Shown one piece after another: positions 22,701 through 30,876 of a stretch of DNA of 33,107 nucleotides. Every line of letters begins with the position of its first letter. Position 1 is the first letter of the stretch. The stretch spans positions 1 through 33,107 of IMG/VR virus record IMGVR_UViG_3300030085_002040; one strand, written 5' to 3'. The notes under the pieces were generated by a model that ran no database searches, was not told the origin of the DNA, and was given only the letters and a program-made list of their open reading frames with translations. Both the position numbers and the translations under genes were made by a program. Source of the stretch: a virus.

Positions 22701-25700
22701 ATGCATATTTTGAAGAGAGTGATAGTGGAGATTTTGTAACTGCAAATTCTTATGGAGATTTTGATTATATCAAGGAAATTAGAGAAATTGATGGAATCAG
22801 AAATACTGATATTCTTGACGTAAGACCATCAGCGACTACCTATTCTGTATCAGAGGGTTCTAGATCACCATTTGAGTTCTATGGAAGATCATTCAATAGA
22901 CTTGGAAATTCCTCAAACGTTCTTGTTTCTGACGATGCATTTGATATTTCATATTCATTCTATCTGCCAAGGATTGACAGACTGTATGTCAGTAGAGATG
23001 GCAAATTCATAGTCAAGTATGGAGAACCTGCAGAACTTCCAGAAAAACCAGGTAGTGTTGCAGATGCTCTTGAAATTGCAACGGCATTCATTCCACCATA
23101 TGTGTATGACGTAAGTCAAATACAACTAGATTTCTTGAAATACAAGAGATTTAGAATGGACGATATTGGAAAACTTGAGCAAAGAATCAAGAATCTTGAA
23201 TATTATACATCTCTGTCTCTTCTTGAGACTAATACATCCAACTTCTTCATTCCAGATGAAGAGGGTCTGAACAGATTTAAGTCTGGATTCTTTGTCGATA
23301 ACTTCACTTCTGTTCGGGCACAAGAAGGTTCTGACGGATTTAGGAACAGTATTGATATGCCTAATAAGGTATTGAGACCTGCTCACTACACAACTTCTAC
23401 GGACCTTATCCAGGGCCCTGTCGAAGGCGTCGATGCTTCAGAAGATCTTAGATTCGCTCAACCCGAAGGTGTCAACATTAGAAAAGCACCAAATGATATT
23501 ATCACTCTTGACTATGCAGAAGTTGAGTGGTTGGCACAAAACTTTGCTACCAGAACTGAAAGTGTAACTCCTTTCCTTATCAGTTTCTGGCAAGGAAGTC
23601 TTGAACTGATTCCAGCAACAGATACTTGGATTGATACTGTAAGACTTGAACCCAAGATTATTCAAACTGAAGGTAACTATGCAGAAACCTTCAATAGAAT
23701 GGTTGATGAGCAAGGAATTGATCCACAGACTGGTTTTGGTCCTACGATTTGGAATGCTTGGGAGACCAACTGGACTGGTCAAGAAATTACCGAATTTACA
23801 AGAGTAAGAACTGAAGGTAGTATCCCTGACAATTTCCAGGCACAGGTTAATCTCCAAGGTGCTGGTGGACGTTCTAGACAAAGAAGTTGGACCAATACAT
23901 TCCAGAGAACTACCGTTGAAGAAACACTCCGTGAGGTAAGTGAGACTGGAGTGATGTCCAGAACAGGAGTTAGAACTCAGATCACTGAGCAGTTTGATCA
24001 AGAATCAATTGGTGACAGAACTGTAAGTCGTGATGTGATTCCATTCATGAGATCTAGAAACATCTCATTCTTTGCTAAGAAAGTAAAACCATTGACAAGA
24101 TTGTATCCATTCTTTGATGGTCAAGACGTAAGTAAGTATTGCATACCAAAACTCCTTGAGATTGCCATGACATCGGGCACTTTCCAAGTTGGAGAGACCG
24201 TAGTTGGTAGACCAAAAGAAATTGGTATTCAAAGACTTGCTCCTGGAGCACCTGGAATTACTTTCAGAGTAGCACAGGCAAACCATAGAGAAGGTGTTTA
24301 TGATTCTCCCGATGTAGTTTACAGAGAGAACCCATATAATGCTCAACCACTCTCCGAAACTTATTCTTCAACATCTACCCTCCTCAACGTAGATACATTC
24401 TCCCTTTCTAATCAACCACAGGGTGATTTCTTTGGATATGTTGCAACGGACATGACTCTGGTAGGTCAAACTAGTGGAGCACAAGCAACGATCACTAATG
24501 TAAGACTTGTTAGTGATATTGGAGCATATCTCCAAGGAAGTTTCTTCGTTCCAGATCCTAATATCGAATCTAATCCAAGATTTGAGGCAGGAACTAAGGT
24601 TCTGACTTTAGTCAACGATGAGAATAATAATCAGGATGTTGCAACAACAATTTGTGAAGAGGGATATACCGCTTCTGGTACTCTTGAGACTGTCCAAGAG
24701 AACATTATCTCTGTAAGAAATGCAAGAATTGAAAACAAGAGAGACTTTGAAGAGCAGGCAGTTGCGAGAACAACTGGACTCCAAGTTGTTGATAGTCAAA
24801 TTCTCAGTCAAGAGACAAGAACTCAAAGAGTTACACTTTGGTATGACCCTCTGGCACAATCATTCCTTGTCGATGATCCTACTGGAATCTATCTCACTAA
24901 GTGTGATGTTTACTTCAGAACTAAGGACGACACTGATGTTCCAGTAACTCTCCAAATCAGAACAATGAAGGGTGGTCTTCCTACCCAGAGAATTCTTCCA
25001 TTCTCTGAAATTGTTCTTGATCCAGATCAGATTAATCTCTCTGCTGATGGAAGTGTTGCAACCTCATTTGAATTTGATGCTCCAGTATTCTTAGAAGGAA
25101 GCACTGAATACGCAATTTGTATCGCATCACAGTCAACTAAGTATAGCGTATACATCTCCAGAATTGGTGAGAATGATCTCCTTTCGGACACCTTCATTTC
25201 TAACCAACCATATCTTGGATCTCTGTTTAAGTCACAGAACGCATCTACTTGGGAACCAAGTCAGTGGGAAGATCTTAAGTTCGTTCTCTATAGAGCAGAC
25301 TTTGTTGAAACTGGTTCGGTTGAATTCTACAACCCTTCACTGAAGAAAGGAAACAACCAGATTCCTCTCCTCACAGAGAATCCTATCAAGATGAGTTCCA
25401 AAGAAGTCAGAGTTGCTCTGTCAACAGACTTCAATGATCCCGATCTGGCGTTTGGTAATACTATCATTCAGGTTGGCACAAATGCATCTGCAGACTTTGT
25501 AGGAACTGCTGGAACGGCAAACGGAACCCTTCAGGTCATCAATGCAGGTATTGGATACACTGGACCATTTACCCACACTGGAGTCGCTCTGACAACAGTT
25601 ACAGGTAACGGAAGAAACCTGACTGCCGATATTCAAATCAAGCAGGATGGAACTGTTGGTTTCGCCACCGTCAATACTTCTGGAGCAAATCCTGGTGGAG

Positions 25701-27295
25701 CTGGTTATCAAGTCGGTGATGTCTTGGGCGTAACAGTCATTGGTCAGAACAATATCGGTTCTGGTATGCGCCTGTCCGTAACGGGAATTGGTCGTAGTTC
25801 TGAACTTCTTCTGAATAACGTACAAGGCGACTTTGAAGTTGGCGTTGCTAAAACCATTCAGTTCACTAATAGTGCTGGAGTTACGACAACTCTGAACTAT
25901 GCTGGCGGATCTGCTCTTGGTCCTTGGCCTTCTCCAACAGAGATTACAACAATCACTGACGGAACTCATATTGTTGTAAATCATAAGAACCATGGAATGT
26001 ATTCTAGCGACAACCAAGTCGCACTTTCTGGAATCAGACCTGATCTTAAACCAACCAGATTGACTGCTGCATATTCTGCATCTGATACTGGAACAATTTC
26101 TGTTGAGAGTGTTACCAACTTCCAGAGTTTTGAGAACATTGGTGTTGCGGTAACTAACCCTGGTTATCTTCTGATTGGAGATGAAATCGTTGGTTATACA
26201 ACTGCAACTGGCGGATCTATCGACGGTATCACTAGAGGATCTAATCCTGCAGAATATCCAGTTGGAACCCCAGTTTACAAGTATGAAACCAGTGGCGTAT
26301 CTCTCAGAAGACTGAATAAGACACACGATTTTGCTGATGTCACAGTAGCAGATCCAATCACTTTTGACTCCTACAACATCAAAGTAGACATGTCTGCTGA
26401 TGGTATTGATAGAACTGCTGCTTCTGGATGGCCTAAGTTGTTTACTACCGCTACTAAGTCAACTGGTGGTAATCAGGTAAGAGCAACACAGAACATTCCT
26501 TATGAGATCCTTACTCCAAACGTAAGTAACGTAACTCCTAAAGGAACTAGCGTTTCTGCGACTGCTAGAACGGTTAGTGCTCAAAGTTTGAGTGGTGTTG
26601 AAGTTCCATTCATTGATCTTGGATTTGAGAATGTCAGTCTCAACACTCCTAACTACTTTACCTCTGCCAGAATGGTCGCTTCTGACCTCAACGCTTCAAA
26701 TAATCTGACCAATCTCCCTGGCAATAAGTCACTGAACCTTAGCGTTCAAATGGCTAGCACGGATTCAAGATTGTCTCCTGTAATTGATGCTCAAAGAGTT
26801 AGTGCAATCTATACTTCACATAGAGTCAACAGCGTAATTCAAGACTTCGCACTTGATTCTAGAACTGGTTCAATTGCTGGTGATCCAACTGCTTTCAAAT
26901 ATGTTTCGCAAGAAATGACTTTGGAAAATGGAGCAACTTCCTTGAAGATTCTGACCGCAGCGCACTTCAACCCTTACATGGATGTCAGAGCGTTCTATGC
27001 TATCGGTAATGATCGTGGATTTAATCCAATCTTCGTCCCATTCCCAGGATACAAGAATCTCAATGGTCGGGGTCAAATTATCAACCCTCAGGATAGTGAT
27101 GGAAGATCTGATAAGTTTGTTCAGGTAATTCAAACTCCTAGATCACCTGGAGCACCAAGAACATTCCAAGATATTACCTTCACCAGAGACAACTTACCAA
27201 CATTTAAGCATTTCAGAGTGAAGTTGGTTATGACCTCAACCAACCAGGCATATCCTGGAGCAATCAAAGATCTTAGAGTTATCGCCCTTGCGTAA
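19754..27295 (+). CDS. DUF4815-type giant virion structural protein, 2513 residues
   Basis: The N-terminus (NVAPYYDDFDPTDNYHRVLF, then FKPGYPVQARELTSLQSILQ and RFGQHFFKEG) is the signature of the DUF4815 (PF16075) phage structural family. VSPGKAYIQGYEVET follows near residue 358. SSG-type modules (EGTASGATGFL ~498, GEKFTGSTSKAKG ~884, VGQTSGAQATI ~1571) come next, with a short coiled coil at ~1140-1158 (KLEQRIKNLEYYTSLSLLE). A beta-sandwich lies at ~1695-1852 (LWYDPLAQSFLVDD to NASTWEPSQWEDLKF), GxGY repeats at ~1920-2000, and a GFP/IG-E module at 2103-2178. It ends KDLRVIALA. It occupies the place of T4 genes 9-12, so a peripheral baseplate or fibre-attachment role is likely, but I see no direct match to those T4 proteins. 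TAAGGA (19745-19750) is the ribosome site. Confidence 0.85.
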   Translation: MSQITNLNVAPYYDDFDPTDNYHRVLFKPGYPVQARELTSLQSILQNQIERFGQHFFKEGAKVIPGNTAYSQNYFAVELNVTFQGVPVDAYLDQLIGLKITGQRSGVTATVSSVLSSADSERGNPTLYVSYLGSSTQDNTTQVFFNGETIAAEGDIVSGLLGNEIIASGEPFCSTLAEDATSTGSSFSIVNGVYFIRGQFVNVADETLILDQYSNTPSYRIGLYVLEEIITPDQDEELTDNSQGYNNYAAPGADRLRVTTSLFKKPLTDFNDENFVELAVIENGILRSKKKTTQYSLIGDELARRTYDESGNYYVNPFDVRVKESLNNGEGNRGVLEEGQLTAGGSVPRESLALYTVSPGKAYIQGYEVETISTTALDAPKTRTTKTVDNESIFYNTGATLELNRVYGSPLVAAGSTYTVSLRSERVGSVGGAVGVAQTEPAGEEIGVARVYDFRLESGSYNTSNSDLNQWNVSLFDVQTITKIQLNENTTLTTPVFVEGTASGATGFLKDSITDSAQITLYDTSGTFNKFEGFKFNGVSNGRVAVAITEFGMSDVQSVYGKVGVGTTFAGDVIQTATAPIGVADITTVNSSGESTITSTAAKFPGLLEVGDLVSYTSTDTAQTFTDPVFARVKTVNASNVVVTGVTTVSGICQGRLPETAGGISVSDLKRIETQLSGAFDESLYTPLPKDHIATVNINDSHINIRKYAKVNITADGELSAAIELDENETFLPFDEERYSLIRSDDGTAEVLTADKFDFTLSNTKMQIRNLSGADTGAQLIYSIKKIKPTSKTKRKNRVNSVIINKSKLVGSGIGLTTLNNGLVYGNYPFGTRVEDDRISLNEPDIIGIHAIYESRDTDAASAPTTTLNTLTGPSASTADLLVGEKFTGSTSKAKGVVAEILSDTQISFIRLNDFNFDEGETLVFDESGINGIIGALDEPSIDVSKNYKFNTGQRSTFFGHGSITRRDGIEPASKQLKIYFVNAYFEESDSGDFVTANSYGDFDYIKEIREIDGIRNTDILDVRPSATTYSVSEGSRSPFEFYGRSFNRLGNSSNVLVSDDAFDISYSFYLPRIDRLYVSRDGKFIVKYGEPAELPEKPGSVADALEIATAFIPPYVYDVSQIQLDFLKYKRFRMDDIGKLEQRIKNLEYYTSLSLLETNTSNFFIPDEEGLNRFKSGFFVDNFTSVRAQEGSDGFRNSIDMPNKVLRPAHYTTSTDLIQGPVEGVDASEDLRFAQPEGVNIRKAPNDIITLDYAEVEWLAQNFATRTESVTPFLISFWQGSLELIPATDTWIDTVRLEPKIIQTEGNYAETFNRMVDEQGIDPQTGFGPTIWNAWETNWTGQEITEFTRVRTEGSIPDNFQAQVNLQGAGGRSRQRSWTNTFQRTTVEETLREVSETGVMSRTGVRTQITEQFDQESIGDRTVSRDVIPFMRSRNISFFAKKVKPLTRLYPFFDGQDVSKYCIPKLLEIAMTSGTFQVGETVVGRPKEIGIQRLAPGAPGITFRVAQANHREGVYDSPDVVYRENPYNAQPLSETYSSTSTLLNVDTFSLSNQPQGDFFGYVATDMTLVGQTSGAQATITNVRLVSDIGAYLQGSFFVPDPNIESNPRFEAGTKVLTLVNDENNNQDVATTICEEGYTASGTLETVQENIISVRNARIENKRDFEEQAVARTTGLQVVDSQILSQETRTQRVTLWYDPLAQSFLVDDPTGIYLTKCDVYFRTKDDTDVPVTLQIRTMKGGLPTQRILPFSEIVLDPDQINLSADGSVATSFEFDAPVFLEGSTEYAICIASQSTKYSVYISRIGENDLLSDTFISNQPYLGSLFKSQNASTWEPSQWEDLKFVLYRADFVETGSVEFYNPSLKKGNNQIPLLTENPIKMSSKEVRVALSTDFNDPDLAFGNTIIQVGTNASADFVGTAGTANGTLQVINAGIGYTGPFTHTGVALTTVTGNGRNLTADIQIKQDGTVGFATVNTSGANPGGAGYQVGDVLGVTVIGQNNIGSGMRLSVTGIGRSSELLLNNVQGDFEVGVAKTIQFTNSAGVTTTLNYAGGSALGPWPSPTEITTITDGTHIVVNHKNHGMYSSDNQVALSGIRPDLKPTRLTAAYSASDTGTISVESVTNFQSFENIGVAVTNPGYLLIGDEIVGYTTATGGSIDGITRGSNPAEYPVGTPVYKYETSGVSLRRLNKTHDFADVTVADPITFDSYNIKVDMSADGIDRTAASGWPKLFTTATKSTGGNQVRATQNIPYEILTPNVSNVTPKGTSVSATARTVSAQSLSGVEVPFIDLGFENVSLNTPNYFTSARMVASDLNASNNLTNLPGNKSLNLSVQMASTDSRLSPVIDAQRVSAIYTSHRVNSVIQDFALDSRTGSIAGDPTAFKYVSQEMTLENGATSLKILTAAHFNPYMDVRAFYAIGNDRGFNPIFVPFPGYKNLNGRGQIINPQDSDGRSDKFVQVIQTPRSPGAPRTFQDITFTRDNLPTFKHFRVKLVMTSTNQAYPGAIKDLRVIALA
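26060..26287 (+). repeat. GFP-IG-E beta module in the DUF4815 protein
   Basis: Codes for residues 2103-2178: TISVESVTNFQSF, then YLLIGDEIVGYTTATGGSI, then GITRGSNPAEYPVGTPVYK. This is the cleanest copy of the lead, IGDEIVGYT and ITRG...GTPV pattern in the window. Confidence 0.7.
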
Positions 27296-27297
27296 TT

Positions 27298-27528
27298 ATG
27301 AATGAATATGTAAAAGTAAAGGATCACCTCAATTTAGAGAGGGATCCTAGGACCAATGCGATTTTGAATACAAACAAAAATGAATATGAAGAGTACATTG
27401 AGAGAAGAAACAAAAGACGTTCCGAAACCGAAAGGGTCGGAACTCTTGAATCTGAGGTAAAGGATATTAAGAATGATCTGAATGAAATTAAGTCTCTTCT
27501 CCTAGACTTGGCAAGGAAACAAGACTAA
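27298..27528 (+). CDS. small coiled-coil protein between the DUF4815 gene and gp13
   Basis: A 76-residue protein starting 2 bases after the preceding stop. The N-terminal half is polar (VKVKDHLNLERDPRTNAILN), and the C-terminal ~35 residues form a heptad-like helix (RVGTLESEVKDIKNDLNEIK, then SLLLDLARKQD) that should make a coiled coil. I recall similar short proteins at this position in T4-like cyanophages. It may be a virion component or an assembly chaperone for the neighbouring giant protein; the sequence does not decide. Its stop TAA (27526-27528) lies inside the late motif CTAAATA. Confidence 0.75.
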   Translation: MNEYVKVKDHLNLERDPRTNAILNTNKNEYEEYIERRNKRRSETERVGTLESEVKDIKNDLNEIKSLLLDLARKQD

Positions 27529-27531
27529 ATA
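27525..27531 (+). promoter_or_regulatory. late promoter motif overlapping a stop, before gp13
   Basis: CTAAATA (27525-27531) contains the TAA stop of the coiled-coil gene and lies 23 nt before the gp13 ATG. AAGGAG (27539-27544) follows as ribosome binding site. Confidence 0.6.
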
Positions 27532-27554
27532 GCATTATAAGGAGCAATGAGTAA

Positions 27555-28400
27555 ATGGCACAACCATCTACCAGGCAGGAGTTAATTGACTACTGCAAAA
27601 GACAACTTGGATATCCTGTTCTTGAGATCAACGTTGCTGATGAGCAAATTGACGACTTGGTAGATGACGCTATTCAGTATTTTCAAGAAAGACACTTTGA
27701 CGGCGTATACGAAGCATATTATAAGTATAAAATAACTCAAGCAGATATTGATAGAGGTAGAACTAGAGGCGGAAATAATCCTGTAGGTATCGCTACGACT
27801 ACAGCAACGACAAGTATTGTTGGAACTGCCACTACCTTTACCTACGAAGAAAATAGCAACTACTTACAAGTTCCTCCAAACGTAATTGGAGTTACTAAGT
27901 TGTTCCACTTTGACGGAACAAACACAGTCACTAACAACATGTTTAGTGTTAGATATCAGATGTTTTTGAATGATATCTATTACTGGGGTGCAACAGAGAT
28001 GTTGACCTATGCAATGACGAAGACATATCTGGAAGATATTAATTTCTTATTGACCACGGACAAACAGATAAGATTTAATAAACGTCAAGATAGATTGTAT
28101 CTGGACCTTGACTGGTCTGCAGTCAGCGTTGACGACTATCTGATTATTCAGTGTCACTCGACATTAGATCCAAATGATTATGCAAGAGTCTACAATGACT
28201 CATTCCTCAAACCATACCTTACCGCATTGATCAAGAGGCAGTGGGGAATGAATATGATGAAGTTTACTGGAGTCAAACTCCCAGGTGGAGTTGAGTTGAA
28301 CGGTAGACAGATGTATGACGATGCTGAAAAAGACATAGAAAAGATAATGGAGAAAATGTCAAATACTTATGAACTTCCTCCATTCGACATGATCGGTTAA
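27555..28400 (+). CDS. 13: neck protein gp13
   Basis: A 281-residue homologue of T4 gp13 (309 residues), which with gp14 forms the neck ring closing the filled head and joining it to the tail. The N-terminus is typical of the family: STRQELIDYCKRQLGYPVLE, then INVADEQIDDLVDDAIQYFQ and ERHFDGVYEAYYKYKIT. Later segments YYWGATEMLTYAMTK and LDWSAVSVDDYLIIQCH also fit. Residues ~75-95 (TTTATTSIVGTATTF) are a short low-complexity stretch. AAGGAG (27539-27544) is the ribosome site. gp14 begins 4 bases after the stop. Confidence 0.95.
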   Translation: MAQPSTRQELIDYCKRQLGYPVLEINVADEQIDDLVDDAIQYFQERHFDGVYEAYYKYKITQADIDRGRTRGGNNPVGIATTTATTSIVGTATTFTYEENSNYLQVPPNVIGVTKLFHFDGTNTVTNNMFSVRYQMFLNDIYYWGATEMLTYAMTKTYLEDINFLLTTDKQIRFNKRQDRLYLDLDWSAVSVDDYLIIQCHSTLDPNDYARVYNDSFLKPYLTALIKRQWGMNMMKFTGVKLPGGVELNGRQMYDDAEKDIEKIMEKMSNTYELPPFDMIG

Positions 28401-28404
28401 TACT

Positions 28405-29832
28405 ATGGCACTTAATCCCTTCTTTCTACAAGGTGCTCCGTCAGAACAGAATCTGATTCAGGACTTAATCAACGAACAACTCCGCATGTATGGGGTTGAA
28501 GTTCATTATATGCCTAGGAGATATGTCACAGAAAAGACTGTGATTAGAGAGGTTATTGAGTCCGAATTCAAAGACGCATATCCTATTGAGGCATATGTAG
28601 AAAACTTTGAGGGATATGGGGACCAGACAACCATTCTCTCAAAGTTTGGTATTCAATCAACGCAAGAAATAACTCTTACAATCTCCAAAGAGAGATATGA
28701 GGCATATATTTCTCCTCTGATGAGAGGGCAGGAAGATATCAAACTCAGTACAAGACCCAAAGAAGGTGATCTGATTTACTTCCCTCTTGGGGACAGACTC
28801 TTTGAAATTAAGTTTGTAGAACATGAGAAACCCTTCTACCAACTACAGAAGGGATATGTCTACACTCTGAAATGTGAAATGTTCAGATACGGTAATGAAG
28901 TTATCGATACTGATGTTGATGAAATTGATGATACTATTACAAGCAGTCTTGTCGATGAAGATGGCGATGGAATTGTAGAAGGAAGTGCGTTTACAAGAGT
29001 CCTTAATCTCCTTGGAGCAGGAACCACAGCAACTGCTACTGTTTCCGAAATCTGTGACGGTGGTATTAGATTTATCAACGTAACCAACAGAGGTGGCGGA
29101 TATACTTACAACCCAAGAGTTGGTATTTCTTCTTCTCCAACTGCAGGTAAGAGTGGTATTGCTACCGCTACAAGAATTGCGAATATTGTTGCATGTGAAC
29201 TGAATGTCAACCCAGGATCACAATCAGTTCAGAGAGTTGATATTATCAATCCTGGTTGCGGATATACCCAACCACCAGGAATTAGATTTATTGGTGATGG
29301 TGTAGGCGCAGCAGCAACTTCTGCAATTGGTAACGGAGTTGCTAGTGGAGTCATTTCCATCACGGATGGTGGTTCTGGTTATATCCAGTCACTGCCACCT
29401 ACAGTTACCTTCAGTGGAGTTGCTACTGTATCTGCTGCTGCAACTGCTGTTGTTAGTGCTGCAGGTACGATTAGTGCTATTCGCTATACAAACTCTGGTT
29501 TGGGATACACCGCTGTACCTACAATCACGATTGGAGCACCAAACCTGACTGGTATTGGAACCTATCAGAAGAACGAAACCGTCACAGGTTCTTCTTCAGG
29601 AACTACAGCAGTTGTTGTTTCTTGGACCGCTTCTACAAATAAACTGGAAGTATTCAGAGCAACTGGAGACTTTACGGTAGGGGAGCAAATTGTTGGAGCA
29701 GCTTCTTCTGCAAGTTATAAACTCAACACTACAACATTCCCCGAAAGTGGATTTACTTCCAATCAAGAAATCGAAGACGCAGCAGATAATATCATTGATT
29801 TTACCGAAACAAATCCATTCGGTATGCCTTAA
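28405..29832 (+). CDS. 14: neck protein gp14 with ~240-residue beta-module insertion
   Basis: A 475-residue homologue of T4 gp14 (256 residues). The N-terminal ~175 residues match the T4 core: QLRMYGVEVHYMPRRYV, VENFEGYGDQTTILSKFGIQ and PKEGDLIYFPLGDRLFEI (T4 has PKEGDLIYFPMDNSLFEI), then PFYQLQKG. The last residues (DFTETNPFGMP) resemble the acidic T4 end (SSPFDNDFMD). Between them are four GxGY repeats (INVTNRGGGYTYNPRV, VDIINPGCGYTQPP, ISITDGGSGYIQSLPP, YTNSGLGYTAVP; about 224-372) and one SSG module (~390-442, ETVTGSSSGTTAVVVSW, then GDFTVGEQIVGAASS). These are not in T4 gp14. The insert probably projects from the neck. Confidence 0.92.
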   Translation: MALNPFFLQGAPSEQNLIQDLINEQLRMYGVEVHYMPRRYVTEKTVIREVIESEFKDAYPIEAYVENFEGYGDQTTILSKFGIQSTQEITLTISKERYEAYISPLMRGQEDIKLSTRPKEGDLIYFPLGDRLFEIKFVEHEKPFYQLQKGYVYTLKCEMFRYGNEVIDTDVDEIDDTITSSLVDEDGDGIVEGSAFTRVLNLLGAGTTATATVSEICDGGIRFINVTNRGGGYTYNPRVGISSSPTAGKSGIATATRIANIVACELNVNPGSQSVQRVDIINPGCGYTQPPGIRFIGDGVGAAATSAIGNGVASGVISITDGGSGYIQSLPPTVTFSGVATVSAAATAVVSAAGTISAIRYTNSGLGYTAVPTITIGAPNLTGIGTYQKNETVTGSSSGTTAVVVSWTASTNKLEVFRATGDFTVGEQIVGAASSASYKLNTTTFPESGFTSNQEIEDAADNIIDFTETNPFGMP

Positions 29833-29834
29833 CC

Positions 29835-29841
29835 CTAAATA
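29835..29841 (+). promoter_or_regulatory. late promoter motif before gp15
   Basis: CTAAATA begins 2 bases after the gp14 stop and ends 23 nt before the gp15 ATG. The spacing is like that of the other late motifs here. No good ribosome binding site is visible between it and the start codon. Confidence 0.6.
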
Positions 29842-29864
29842 ATTGTTAAACAAGAACCAAAACG

Positions 29865-30869
29865 ATGTTTGAGTATTTTTATAACGAAATTTTTAGGAGG
29901 ACCATTATATCATTCGGTTCTCTGTTTAACGAAATTTCAATCAAGCAGGAGAACTCTTCTGGCAATACTGTAAATGACTTTAGGGTTCCTTTGGCGTATG
30001 GTCCTACGCAAAAGTTTTTAGCAAGATTAAATCAACAACCAGACTTAAACAAGTCTACTTCTTTGACATTGCCTAGAATGTCATTTGAGTTTGTTGGTCT
30101 TGAATATGATCCAAGCAGAAAGTTACAGCAGACTCAGACTTTTAAGAAAGGTTCGGTTTCAGACCCCACTCAAATTCAGAAGGTCTATACTCCAGTTCCA
30201 TACAATATGAATTTTGAACTGGCAATCTTCACTAAGTTGAATGATGATATGTTGCAGATAGTAGAACAGATTCTGCCATATTTTCAACCACACTACAATA
30301 TGACTCTCAATCTTGTAGAGACGATTGGTGAGAAGAAAGATGTCCCAGTCGTTCTCAATAGCATTGATATGAATGATGACTATGAGGGAGACTTCACTAC
30401 AAGAAGAGCACTTATCTACACTCTGAGATTTTCTGCGAAGACTTACCTCTACGGTCCTGTTGCCTCTGCAAGCAGCGATATCATTACCAAGGCAACTGTC
30501 GGGTATGTTGCTGGTTCTACAGGCGGCACAGAGTACAGCAGAGACCTCTCATACAGAGTTACACCAAGGGCGATCAAGAACTACACAGGAACAGTTCTTT
30601 CCAACCTCACTGACGATATCACCCTTGGTGCAACAGTCATCAAGGTTGATGATCCAACCGCATTCACCGCAGATACTTATGTTGAGATTGACGGAGAGGC
30701 AGTATACATCACGGATGTTACTGACGAAAGCATCAAGGTCAAGAGAGGTCAGGATAATACGACTGCCAGCCAGCACCTCAGAGGAGAACCTGTCAAGTCT
30801 ATTACGGCGGCAGACGATGCACTCATTCCTGCAGGCGACGACTTTGGTTTCAGCGTAGATTACATCTGA
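29865..30869 (+). CDS. 15: tail sheath stabiliser / tail completion protein gp15
   Basis: A 334-residue homologue of T4 gp15 (272 residues), the hexameric ring that caps the tail tube and sheath and docks to the neck. It starts FEYFYNEIFRRTIISFGSLF (T4: FGYFYNSSFRRYATLMGDLF). It also has YNMNFELAIFTKLNDDMLQI followed by VEQILPYFQPHYN, nearly identical to T4 (VEQILPYFQPHFN). The T4-like core ends around RVTPRAIKNYTGT (~240). A GFP/IG-E beta module follows at 245-313 (ATVIKVDDPTAF, YVEIDGEAVYITDV, VKRGQDNTTASQHLRGEPV). The module-coding DNA looks richer in G+C than the core: one 60-base line at 30661 has 26 G/C, one at 29881 has 18. Confidence 0.95.
   Translation: MFEYFYNEIFRRTIISFGSLFNEISIKQENSSGNTVNDFRVPLAYGPTQKFLARLNQQPDLNKSTSLTLPRMSFEFVGLEYDPSRKLQQTQTFKKGSVSDPTQIQKVYTPVPYNMNFELAIFTKLNDDMLQIVEQILPYFQPHYNMTLNLVETIGEKKDVPVVLNSIDMNDDYEGDFTTRRALIYTLRFSAKTYLYGPVASASSDIITKATVGYVAGSTGGTEYSRDLSYRVTPRAIKNYTGTVLSNLTDDITLGATVIKVDDPTAFTADTYVEIDGEAVYITDVTDESIKVKRGQDNTTASQHLRGEPVKSITAADDALIPAGDDFGFSVDYI
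30597..30803 (+). repeat. GFP-IG-E beta module at the gp15 C-terminus
   Basis: Codes for gp15 residues 245-313, after the T4-like core. It keeps the lead strand ATVIKVDDPTAF, the core IDGEAVYIT and the closing VKRGQDNTTASQHLRGEPV, with the RG and H-x-x-G positions seen in the other copies. Confidence 0.65.
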
Positions 30870-30876
30870 TAGGACA

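Noticed and set aside
23438-24001. 187-codon open frame on the - strand
   Set aside because: Also fully inside the DUF4815 gene, with no promoter or ribosome site and a serine-rich shadow composition.
25421-26326. 301-codon open frame on the - strand
   Set aside because: It lies wholly within the DUF4815 gene and its product is Ser/Cys/Arg-rich without recognisable motifs. It is a shadow of the biased codon use of the + strand gene.
27547-27585. Alternative start ATG at 27547 before gp13
   Set aside because: It is in another frame and stops after 12 codons. The family N-terminus clearly begins at 27555.
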